From: Apteryx mantelli
Lineage: Eukaryota > Chordata > Aves > Apterygiformes > Apterygidae
Direction of reading: 5' to 3'
NCBI RefSeq assembly: GCF_036417845.1
Contig: NC_089981.1
Coordinates: 63,391,268 to 63,455,267, forward strand
Length of the DNA stretch: 64,000 nucleotides
Position 1 is the stretch's first letter, and each line of letters begins with the position of its first letter. The position numbers and the translations under genes were made by a program. The notes below the pieces were generated by a model. It saw nothing but the letters and a program-made list of their open reading frames with translations. It had not been told where the DNA came from and searched no databases. Shown here in pieces: positions 1-11,300 of this stretch.

Positions 1-1250
1 TGGAGAATGAGGAGAAGCTGAGGTCAGGGCAGAGGGAAGATGGGCCTGCTGGGGAAAGAGGTGGATATTAGAGAGGGGGCTTTCTGCGGGAGTACGGGAT
101 TAAAAATAGCAGATAGAAGCAAAGTGCAGGAAAAAAGTCTGGTGGGGCCTGGGGTGGAAGGCATGAATTTCTGGAAGAGCTGGCTTTACAAAAGGAGAAG
201 GGGGGGCCTGGAAGAGGTAGGGCTCGGGTGATCCAGGAGAAGGGTAGAGGTGCTTGAGAATACTGGAGCAAAAGGGCTAATGTGGGGCAGATGTGGGAAA
301 AGCATTCAGTGGAAACGTCAAGGAGGGAAATTTTTCCGGAAATAATGCCGGGGAAAAGATAGCTGGAGAATATGTACAGGTGTGTCCTGTAGTTCAGCTA
401 TTTGATTTGTAAATGTGAAAAATTGTGAATACAAGTCAAGGCCTTGCAGATGAGAAGATGGGTAGGGCTGAAACCGGGGAGGATGAAATTTGGGAGATAA
501 AGAGAGAGAGAATTAACTGAAGAAGTGGGATTAAGTTTAGCACCTTAGGTTTTGGTGGGGGCAGAGTGAAGGGGATCTTACCAGACTAAGTGTATAAGAA
601 ACAGTGCTGCCAGAGGAACGTGAGAAGAGGTAGACAGTTTTGCACTGTCCCCTCTAAACAGAAGAGTAACATCCGATAAAGTGGTTTGTGGTAAACTTTG
701 TTAATATCGGTACTCTAGTTTAACTTTGTTTAGATTCGGTAATTGATAAGAACCACAGAAATTTTTTGCTGATTTCCAGTGTACTTCAGTTAATTTCGGC
801 CAAGTCACAGCCTAGGATAAGAAAGCTGAAGTTTTTTTTTTTTTTTTTCCAGTGAAGCAGATTGCATTTCAATGCTCACTGGTTGTTTGCTGCTATGGCA
901 GAATTTACCCTTGTATTAAATAGCCATTTCCACGTTCTTATCACTGCTTCTTAGATGGTACCAGTTTTGCATGCAAGTCACTCATGTTGCACTGTAAAAA
1001 GTGAGTTGGCATATGTACTGCAGCAAGTACGTGCAATTGAGAAAAATCCTAATTAAGTACAAAAATAGAATTAGTCATAAAGGATGAAATGGAAGAGAAT
1101 TCATTGCTATGTGGCATCGTAGCTACTGTTTCTTGCATGTGTTTTAGGTTTGTCAGCGGGAGGGGAGGGCAGCTGAGCAGCAGCCACGCTGGGAGCAATT
1201 CTTAACTGAGAAATGTAGCTTAAGACATGCAACTTAAATTCTGTTGAAAT
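1..1250. other. Upstream non-coding stretch, no gene recognised
   Basis: The first 600 bases are purine-rich (runs of GGAGAA and GGGGA type); the rest is AT-rich with a T18-type tract near 832-850. I see no open frame with splice sites and no SH3-coding exon of the long MIA2 isoform. Because long MIA2 transcripts in other vertebrates start upstream and splice into the exon at 3256, this stretch could be their intron; the sequence alone does not decide that. Confidence 0.4.
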
Positions 1251-1515
1251 GCTGCTAAGCATAACACGGTGTTAGCACAACATTTGAAGCGCGTACCGCG
1301 GCTTCCCCCCTGCGACGCAGCCAGGCCGCTCGCTGCTGCCCCGCTGCCCCTCCCCCGGCCCCGTGCGGGTGTCGGCGCCGGAGCGGCCTCCGCGGCTGGG
1401 GGGAGCGCCGGGGCCGCGTCTCCCTCCGGCTGGATCGGGACCTTTTCCCAGGGAACCAGCCGGTGTGCTTATGACCTTCGCGTTTTTGTAAAGTTCCGTT
1501 GTTACGTGACTACTC

Positions 1516-1542
1516 ATGGAAACAGCAGGAGCAAGAGAGGAG
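1516..1542 (+). CDS. MIA2: Possible alternative MIA2 first coding exon (9 codons)
   Basis: An ATG at 1516 opens nine codons (METAGAREE) that run straight into a consensus donor, GAG|GTGAGT, at 1542/1543. The phase is 0, exactly what is needed to join exon 2 at 3256. The Kozak context is mediocre (C at -3, G at +4). It lies in the same CpG island about 700 bp upstream of the main first exon. Known vertebrate MIA2 genes use alternative first exons, but I cannot match this peptide to one. It could equally be chance or a non-coding leader exon. Confidence 0.3.
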
Positions 1543-2215
1543 GTGAGTTTCCCTGCAAATAACTGAACTTTAAGGAGGAACAAACTAGTTTCGTAACCGC
1601 TCGGCCCACGCCAGTGCAAAGCGGCGGCGCGAGGGCTGCGGGTGCCTCCGCTGCCCCGTCCTTGGGTCTCGCCCGCTCCGCGGGCAGAGGCGCCCGTTTG
1701 TGCCGGGGCGCCGATGCCCAGCGCGGCAGGTCGCGGGGACCCGCTGCAGGTGCTGCCGGGGCCTGGGCGCCCCGCCGGGCCGGGCCTGGCCTGGGCACCC
1801 CGGCGCGGAGCGGCCCCGTGAGGTGCACCTGCCGCTCCGCCTACGCTTTTCCCGCAGCTCGGACCCGGCTGCCCGAGGCGCCCCCTTCCCTGGTCCCCGC
1901 CACCGGCTTTCGGTCGGAGCTGGGCGGGGAGCCCGGGCCCGCTCCCGCCGCCGGCCCCGCGCGGGCGCCGCGCTCCCCCCTCCCCCGGCAGTGGTATCTC
2001 CCGCTCCGTGCCCCTGGCCGTGCTGCTGCACCCCCCCCTTGTGGCAGTGGTACAGCCCGCCGCCCCCTCGGGCCGTCCCGGATGCTCGCCACCTGTGGCT
2101 GCTACCCCCCCCCCGCAGCAGCAGTGGTTTCTTCCCGCCCCCCGGCAGTGGTACAGGCCGGTTGTCAAGCGCCGGCGGTGGTGGCGGGCCCTGCGCTGCC
2201 CCTTGCCGCAGTAAG

Positions 2216-2329
2216 ATGGCTGCCGGCGGCCGCGGGGATGCCTTGGACGTCGCCACCGGCAGCTTGCGGCTGGGCCTCCGGGAGACCGCGCAGCGCTACT
2301 GCGGGCTGGCCCTGGAGGGGGCGCGCAGG
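2216..2329 (+). CDS. MIA2: MIA2 coding exon 1 (residues 1-38)
   Basis: Starts [11 protein letters not shown] and ends LEGARR before donor AGG|GTGAGT, phase 0. The ATG lies in a YY1-like AAGATGGCTGCC. The frame upstream has no stop back to about 1700 but also no ATG. The short luminal/N-terminal peptide is poorly conserved in the family, apart from the LALEGARR stretch before the junction. Confidence 0.85.
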
Positions 2330-5300
2330 GTGAGTGCGGGGCGGCGCCGCGGAAGCGCGGTCGGGTTGTGCCGCGACCCTGGGCGCTGGGGCGCAGCGGG
2401 GAAGCGGCGCTGCCCGGCGGCGGCCGGCCCCGAGGGAAGGGGCCCTGCACAGGAGCGGGGCCGAGCCGCGGCGGAGGAGCTCGCGGCGGGAGCGGGAGCC
2501 GGAGCCGAGCCTGCTCCGCGCAAGCTCCCCGTTTCCTTGAGAACAGAAGGGGTCTCACAAACCAAACCAAACCACTGCCAAGAGCGCTCTCCGGCTTTAC
2601 TCCTCCCCACCGTGTCTTGAGATAGTGGTAGTCTGATCATTTCATTAAAGCAATTCAGATTAAGACTTTTCTGCACCTTAACATAGTCTTACACACTTAC
2701 TGTGTGTAATAAATACGAGCTACATTAAGCAGATAATATTTCTTTGCTTTCAGAAAATAGTGATGTTCATTTACAAATTAAAGGATGTTAGTATATCTTA
2801 CATGTGCTAAATCATTCACTGTATTTGGTATGCTGTTTTGGCATATGTTTGAGTAGGTCAATATTTTTGCATATCTTTAGCTTTTGTTAGAATTTTCTAC
2901 CAGTAAATCATAAAATACTTTTTAGTAGTGATGTTTATAGTGGTGAAACATAAAGAAAGCCTAAAGAAAATTTTTTCATAATTGGGAGGTTCAGTAAGAA
3001 AAACTTAAAGGGCTTTATCTAACTGTCACTGTGTTTTGTTTGATCTTTTCTCCTTACTTTTTTTTTGTCACTTAGTAAATGAATAATTTAAAAATCAAAA
3101 GCTTTTGTTAACCATTCTCTGAGTTTTGAAAAAATAATGTACAAGTCTGTATTTATTGCCTTAGTAGTGAACAATTAAGTCAGCATGTAATGTCTATACC
3201 TATTGAAAGTATAATCTTCTTTTCTTTCATTGAAACTTCTGACTTTCTTTTCCAGGCTGTGGCTTCATTGCCTGAAGACATAAGACCTGGTCCTGATCTC
3301 TATGGTTTCCCATGGGAAATAGTGATTTGTGCTAGTATTGTTGGTGTCTTTATGATTTTCCTGTTTCTGTACAGAGGTTATCAATCAGTAAGTATTCAAG
3401 TTACATACGGATACATAGGCTGTATTAGTATTTTAAAGTTGAAATTGTCACTCTGTTCCTTTCAAGTTATCTAATGTTGCAAAGCTTTAAGTCTGCTGTG
3501 ACTGAATTTAGACTCCCGCTAAAAGAGGAGAAAAGTTGGGATGTAGCCTGTTTTGTCAAGGCAGTAAGTGTTTGCACGTTTACTGAGTGACTGTTGTTAG
3601 AGGAAATGAAATAAAATTCACTATAGTAAGACTTCCTCTTTCTTTCCTTTTTTAATTTCTACACCAGACCTTCAAAACTAGTGCTTAAATTATTTTTGCA
3701 GAATATAAAATTGGGTGTATTTATTGCTGTATATATTGATCTCTCAGACTATCCATAGCTATAGCCAGGCCAGCTCAGGACATTCTTAGACCTTTCAAGA
3801 CAACTGTAAGCAAAAGCAATTTGGATGGATGCCTATCAAGGAAGGCCTTTTAAAACACCTTGAACAGTGACATTGATTCTATACATTGTAATACTGAACT
3901 GATTTTACTTTGTGTGCTGTTTGTGACCACTAAGCTGATGAGTTTGAGAAATGTAGTATTGAAAACTTCTACTGCATAAATCACATTGTATTTCTGTGGA
4001 AAGGTTTATCTTGGATCATAAGTAAGTTCTGATCTGCCTACCAAACTCTCCCTGCTAATAATTAAAAAAAAAAAAAAAAAAAGGTCAGTGTCCATAACTC
4101 AGTACACTAAATTTCTCCTTAATATTTGCATGGTCTTAAATAGCTAGAGTGTGATTTTGGTGCTAGGTGTAACAATTCTTGTGTTTGAAGATAAGACGCA
4201 TAGTATTTTAGTTTTTGAGATGCGAGCAACTGCATTTTTATTAAAAGTTCTAACATCTCCTTAGATCTGGAAAAATGCCACTGGTATTTTCAAGAGCAAG
4301 GTGCATATTTTCAAGGGGGTTCCTATTTGTATAAGTTAACCTATCTGTAATTTTGAGTCATTCCTTCTGCTTTCTAGTTCATCTTGGTAATTTTGTTTTC
4401 TTTAAAATTGCTATTCTGTTTGTGTGTATTAGGTAGTAAGAACAGGAAGGAAATAGGAGGGCCTGAGTTGAACTTTTTTGCGTTAGTAGTTTCCACAGAA
4501 GATGTGTGTCTGTTTAGTCTTTCATCCTGGATATTTTGTGTGGCTAATAGTATATTAGTGTAAGGCAATTTTTTATTTTTTTTAAATGTCATTGATGCAG
4601 AGACTCAGTGAATGTACGTAACAATCTCAAGTATGCAAAATCAGTGTGTTTTTAATGTAAGTTCAGTGCTGCCTTGTTATCCTGTAAGAGCACAAAAAGG
4701 CGGAAGTGGACATCAAACTTTTACAATCTGTTAGATAGTATTTAAGACTGTATTTAAGACTTTCTTGGTCACCTACAGAGTTTCGTAAAACTTGCACCTT
4801 TCTCATGACTTTCGTCATCTGTAAGATTATATGAACTGAGTCTTGATTGTTGGATATGTTCTATATCTTAATCTGCCCAACATATATATATATATATGTA
4901 TGTATGTATGTATTTTTTTTGAATAGGAGTGTTTAACAAGATGGACCTGAAATCTTTTGAATTTGTACTTGGTTTATCCTGCTGTGGAATGGTTCCTTTA
5001 AGATAAAACACCCAACTAGTTTAGGAATATCATACAGAGCATGTATTTAATATGCTTGTCATTCTGTGGGTGAATATGTAAGCCAGAAGATGCAAAGTTC
5101 TTTACCAAGACCTTTGTTGCTTTCTTCAAAACATGAAGTAATGCTGAGAAGGCAACTTCCATGATACTTTTCCTGGACTGCACATCTTCATTCACTGCCC
5201 ACCCTAGTAAGGAAGGCAGTTTTGGTGAATGATTTAGCAGTGGTCTTAACATGAGTAGCTCTAGAGCTAGAGGATGTAAAAACATAACCCATCCTGCTTC

Positions 5301-8300
5301 AGTGCAATATTGTAAAACCAGGATTTTATTTAATTAAGCTTGTAGTAATCATGTTTGATGGCTTAGATGTTGATTGATTGATAAATGTTGATAGGGTGCT
5401 TCTGGAAAAGCAGGAAACCTTCCACTGAAAAAGTTGAACTTCTCATAAAGACAAAAAAAAAAATCAGTGTGGTGGGCAACCCAGCACAGTTAAGTGGTTT
5501 GCAAATTCAGTTTCACTGTGATGCTAGGTCCCAGTAAGTTGATAGTGTTTGCAGCCACACACAGTTCTCATTTTAACTGCACCTGAGGATCAATTACTAA
5601 TCTCAGTAGAGGTCCTGAAACTTGTCTGTGTGCTGCACCTAAAGCAGGCTGGATTTGCATTCAGTTCTGTTGCCCGCTTACAAAATAATCATGGCATGTA
5701 GTATATCTCCTTTGTTCAGTTTGTATGCTTCTCTTTTCATAGTCAAAGTATGAAGGCTCTTGCTTTATGTGAGGGCTTTTATATTTAACCTCCAGGTACA
5801 AACGTGATCTTTGAAAAGGGCCTCAACACTATTGAGAAACTGCATTAAAGTTTCTTTCAATCTTCTGCCAAACAGTTCTTTTTTTTTTTTTTCTTTTGAT
5901 GAAAGCAGTCTTTCAGCTTGCCATTCCCCTGGCACAGAGCATAGGTGAGCTTCAGATCTCCTTATAGTTGCATTGCTTTACCTGCTCCTTTACTGGAATG
6001 AGGAGTGTTGAAACAACACTGTGAGCTTATCACCTTGGTGATTACAGAATTTTGTATGAACTGTTTATTTACTTCACCAGTCTCCTTCCCAAAGCTGCGT
6101 GCAATGCAATGCCTATGGCAAAGTCTCTCAAATTTTGAATGTGGTTACAGACTTGCTTTATTGCCCTAACAGACTCAAGCCTTCCTCATTGTCTTTCACT
6201 TCTCTGGCTATATCTGTTCTATCAGAAGGTTAATCTGTCTGATGACAGAGAATGTCTGAGGAGAATCATACGTCGCATTCTTCCTTACTGTAGTGTCTGG
6301 CAGTTGTCATCTGAGTTTGAGTGTTCTCCACGCAGGCAAAAGATACTGGCTTGACCTGTTTCAGGAACAGGTCATTCTGAGGTTAGTAAGCAGCATCCCT
6401 CTGGATGGTAAGAAAAAGATGTTTCAGCTGAAATCAGTCAAGCAGCAACCAAAGTACTGTTTTCCTACATCACTAAGGTATTAGATACTACAAAAATTAT
6501 TGACAACTTCATTAGTCTTGGAACTGTACTAACTACTCACTGAAGTATGACTGGTTACTTATTCAAGAGTAATAGGATTTGGTTTTGTTTTTTGGGGGGA
6601 TGATGGGGATAGGTATGGATATGACCTTCTCTCTTGCTTCTGCTTCTTGGACTCCTTGGCCATCCTGCAGCTCTGAGAAGAGAACTGAGGGAAAAATGTG
6701 AGAGAGGCCCTCTATGTCAGGTGCATCATCCAGCCTGGCCCGAGAGAAATGGAGTGTTGTAAAGTTCTTGTGGGTTCAGCCTACTTCTGCACCTTTTGTC
6801 CAAGCCAGCTGTGACAAGTTTTGTTTTGTGGTTTGCTAGATTTTGATTGATCTCAAGTGGCAACTGCTGATTTGGCACTTCACACAGAGCTGCATCTAGG
6901 CAGGTTGCCCATCAAGTATCCTTACTACAGCTCTACTGTTATGTATTGCATGTAAAATGTGTGTGGGTTTTTTCTCCCTCTCATAAGCAGTTAAGTCTGA
7001 GCTGCCATGTAGCCCCCCTCTCTTTGTCCTCCCTTTTTTGCACTCCTTTGGCTCTGCATGTCCATAATACCACTTTGCATAATGGACTTCCAGGGTTATG
7101 ACTATGAGGAGGATCATTAAAGTGTTCCAGGTGAAAACTAACCTCCTTTCTCCTCTTCTCTTTATTTGATTGGAGTTGGAAAAGGACAAGACAAACACAG
7201 ACATGAAGGGGTAGAGTGGAGAATGGGATTACCGATTTTTACAGCAGCCTGCATTTATATTTCATTCTTAAGTTTCATGATTAAACAATTATGGAACCAC
7301 AACCTAAAAAATTAGTTTTCAAATACTATGTAAAAGTAACTCATCAGACGTGTTTTCAGCATTTATTCTTTTTATTTCAGGTTAGAAGCCGACTTTATGT
7401 AGGTAAGCTCATTTCTCATGCTGTTTCTTTGGAGCATGATTTTATCTCTTTTTTTTTTTTCTTTCTTGCTACTTTTAATTACTTGAATATTGCAACATTT
7501 AGCCATCTTTTTTTTTTTTTTTTTTTTTTTTTTAGGAAGGGAAAAACAGCTTGCCAATAAAATTGCTGAACTAGTTGAAGACAAATGCAAAATGCTTGAA
7601 AAACTCAGCCTTTGCAAGAAGGAGGTACTATTCCTCACTTACTGCTGTCTTTTCAAATGTCTCACTTGACAAATTGAACCAATTTCTGTATTTAAAGTGT
7701 TAAACTTAAGCCTAAAAGTAAGGTGCTTAAAGCTTTTAAGTGATTCTTCAAATGCTTTTTCATCAGTGTATTTTAAGTCTGATTAAAGTGTTAGCAAGTT
7801 CTGTCTTAAAGCTTAATACAGTATAGTGCACTGGAAATAACTTTAAAATGTTTTATGCTGCTGTGTTAACCTACTGGGGCTAAACTTTTCTTAATTTCCA
7901 GCAAGGTATATGCCTGAATATTTACATTGTGGTTATGTTTCAGACTAGAGCATCACAAATTAATTCTGTTATTTAAGCAATTGTTTACATACATTCTGAC
8001 AGAAATTATCTCCTTTAGTTTGAAGATTTAGAATCGTCTCTGAAGGATGAGAACACTGTGAAAGAATCAACAGATGCATCTTTTTTTGAGGTAAAAACAT
8101 GAAGTGAGAATGACCACTTTCATAATTTAAGGCAGTGTTTTGGGAAAATTCTGCATATGTAAGAAAAAAAATTGTTTTAATTTAGAGCACTGTTTTGCTA
8201 ATCCTGTCTTTCTGAAAGTGACATAGAAGCAAGGCATTTAAACTAAGAAAAGTTTATGTAAGGATTGTGTTAAAAGTGGAATGGATCATCTAAAAAAATC

Positions 8301-11300
8301 TTTTTTTGATACTAGAGCAAATCACATATCAAGCAATGTTAAATTGCTTAAATGGTAAGCTGTTCCTGTAGAGACAGCACAGTGCATGAAGTATTTTTTC
8401 GTATGTCTGATGTGACTTGAATATATCTTATAACCTACTGGAGCACAGTTTAAAAAAAAAAAAAAAAGTTACCAGTACAAAGTTACCAGTACTTTTGAGT
8501 AAGAAAAACCCATGAACACAGAAAAATCTTAAATCATAACAAAAATTGGATGGAACTACATTGTTTAGATCCCCCAAACTCAGAATATATTTGTAAAAGA
8601 GTTCCAAAAAAGGTGAATCAAATATCTAATGGGTTGTTTAAAATTTATATAACAAGCAAATAGATCTATTTCATTCTGCACCTAAGATCCTATAGAGCTA
8701 GTTGTTATGTGTTGTTAATATGCAAGAGGCCACAGTTCTTTGAGATTTATCTTTGATGTGATGATAGCTGTTAAATGTACTGTGTCATTTTATATTAAAA
8801 TGATATTTAAAACATACTTGTCTTTGTATGTAGTTAATGTCAAGTGTATTATGTTAACTGTCAAAATAATTTAGGAAACACATGAAAAATTGAACAAGTC
8901 AAACTTGGAACTCAACCAAGAAATAGAGAATCTTGAAAAAGAACTGGGAGAAGAAAAATCTAAACAGTCAGAAAACGATAAATTGGTAAGAGTAAAAATA
9001 ACCCCATCTTTCTTGCCACTCAATACATAAGGTATTTTTCATGAGAAAACATTCTCTATGGAAAAGACAAACTATTCTTTTTTTGTTGTTTTAAATAAAT
9101 CAAAAACTACGTTTCCCCTTTTGTCTCCATCCAAACACACTGTATCATACTAGAAAAATGAGATTCATAAAGGAAAATGCTACCCCCCCCCCCCCCGATT
9201 TTACTGGTTTGGTAGTAGAAGTCTTCTCAGCTTGAAAATTAAAACAATTTTAATAATTGCCTAGACCTCCCTCTTCAGTCAAAACTGTGGAAGAAGTTAT
9301 ATGAAAGCTAATTATTTTCAGGTGGCTGAAATTCAGAAGAGAGTGGAGTCTTTAGAGAATGAAGCAAAATCTATCCAATCACAAGTTGCTGAGGTACATC
9401 AAATCTTTTTTTTTTTCTGTTCTCCATATAGTTACTTTTAATAGTTTTGTCCATTAAGAGTGCATAAATAATATGCTGGGTAAACCAAAAGACTCTTTAA
9501 GGCTTAGTACTTCTGTACAACTAGATTTAGTAATTTAAATTTCAGATAGCAGTTGCCATTTGTTGCAAAGTACAGGTACCCTGTGTTCTCTTTGCCTTGT
9601 TACTTCTCAGTGATACATAGTGCCACAAAACTAATTATAATCAGGAAAGCTAAGTTGCAGAAAACTGAGAATACATACATAGCACAGTCAGAAAACCGAA
9701 ATATAAGTCCAATAATACCACCGTGACCCCATTTCTTGTATCTTCAAATGTTCTGTTGAAACAACACACTTTCTCATTTCACTTAGGCCAAGTCCACCCT
9801 AAAAGTATTTCAGATTAATACAGAGAGACTCAAGACATCTGTTCAAGATGCATTAGAGGAAAACTGTCATCTCCAGGAAAGTGAGAAACAGGTAGGTTCT
9901 TTCTACTTAAATTCTTGAGAAATTTCATATTTTCCTATAGTGGTATGTAAATCTAACTTCTCCAAGGAGCTCATCCATGATGTGTTTGTTGATACCGCTT
10001 GAGCTTTACGGTAAATAGGAAGAGGGCTCAGCTTTAAAATGACTTTGTGTTGGAATAACTTTTGTAAAAAATATCCCTGTTTAAAAAGAAATTAAATAAA
10101 TGAGTTTGTGGGAGATCAGTGACAAGGAGAGCACATGCTAAGGTAAGATTAGTAAGAATTTTGCTGAGCAAAATCTGAGACCTGGAGGAAAACAAAGATT
10201 TGAGCAAGTCCACAGCCAAGGTCCTCTACAGAGGCAGACAGCAAATGCTCATATTCAATACAGAAAGCAAATCAAATGGAGAAATTGCAGTGTGTCCGAA
10301 AGGCAAGTGAGAAACATACTGTAGTATCCGTATGGATGAGCTAGTGGAAGATCAGATAAGTAGTGTGAAGGTACAGAAAGGACTGTTACTTTTTGAATTT
10401 TAGTTGTTTATTTTCCACAGTGTAGCCGAACCCTAGAGAATGATTATTTTAAAATGCTTAGCATGTGAAATGGTTGTCCTGTGCAATAACTAGTTTTACA
10501 ATGAAAATATGCCATCATATTCTTAAGTTTTCTTTTTTTTTTTTCTTTTTACATTAAATGTTCCATGGAATGTTCTATTTCTATGGGATGTGCTTATTTT
10601 CATGCCTGACTGATCTCCTTGTTGTCTTGACCGTATTCTGGTATCTTTGGGGCTAGAGGTACACGCTTGTTGTTCTTTTGGCAGCCTTATAAAAAGCCAC
10701 TGAGTGCCTCAGTCCTCTCTCTGTCAAAACATCATAGGCATCAGACTTACTGATTCAGGAAAACAAACACTTTTGGAAATGGAAAAATTTCTGCAGCAGT
10801 TCTGCACAGTTCTGTTATCAATAAAACCTTCCCTTTTTTGTCAAACATATACTCCTTCTAAAAATAAGAAAAGGAAGTAGAAGACAGAATTGTATTACAT
10901 TCTGTTAATGGACAAATAAAAGACTTGAGTGTATTCACTGTGAGATGAAGTTTCTTGAGAACTTTCAAGAGTCCTTTTTGGTTTTTCTCTAATCCATACA
11001 TGCTTTTTATCCCTTTCTATGAGGAGGAAGGGTCTGGTCCTTGCATGCTTTATTTCAAATGTGACAGAGTATACTTATAACGTAATAAATTTTGAGAAGC
11101 AGTACACAATTAAAAGGTTTTATTAGAGATGTAGGTTTGGGGGTGCTTGCTTCCTCCCTCCCCCCCCCCCATCTGGGTTCCAGATTTTTAATTTTTTTTT
11201 TTTGTGGAAAGTGTATTCTTTTTCTTTCCTCTTCATAAAACAAAAAAAGGAATTAAAGCAAGATAAACTGAGGGCTGAGAATCATTTTTATTTTATAGGC

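Larger units (their letters stand above)
1270..2560 (+). promoter_or_regulatory. MIA2: CpG-island promoter of the short (cTAGE5-type) MIA2 transcript
   Basis: Sharp change from AT-rich to CpG-dense sequence, ending in the first coding exon and its intron donor. It holds four copies of a CAGTGGT element between 1989 and 2154, each preceded by a C-rich tract, and a YY1-like AAGATGGCTGCC at 2213-2224 that overlaps the ATG. No TATA box is evident, as expected for a dispersed CpG promoter. The start site cannot be placed from sequence; the YY1-like site at the start codon favours a short leader. Confidence 0.7.

Noticed and set aside
1272-2570. 432-codon minus-strand frame across the MIA2 CpG island
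   Set aside because: Low-complexity Arg/Gly/Pro/Ala product typical of GC-rich DNA read in any frame; no domain, and antisense to the real first exon.
1700-2620. 306-codon + frame that contains the MIA2 start in frame
   Set aside because: It begins at a GTG, reads through the exon 1 donor at 2329/2330 and is low-complexity upstream. Only 2216-2329 is coding.
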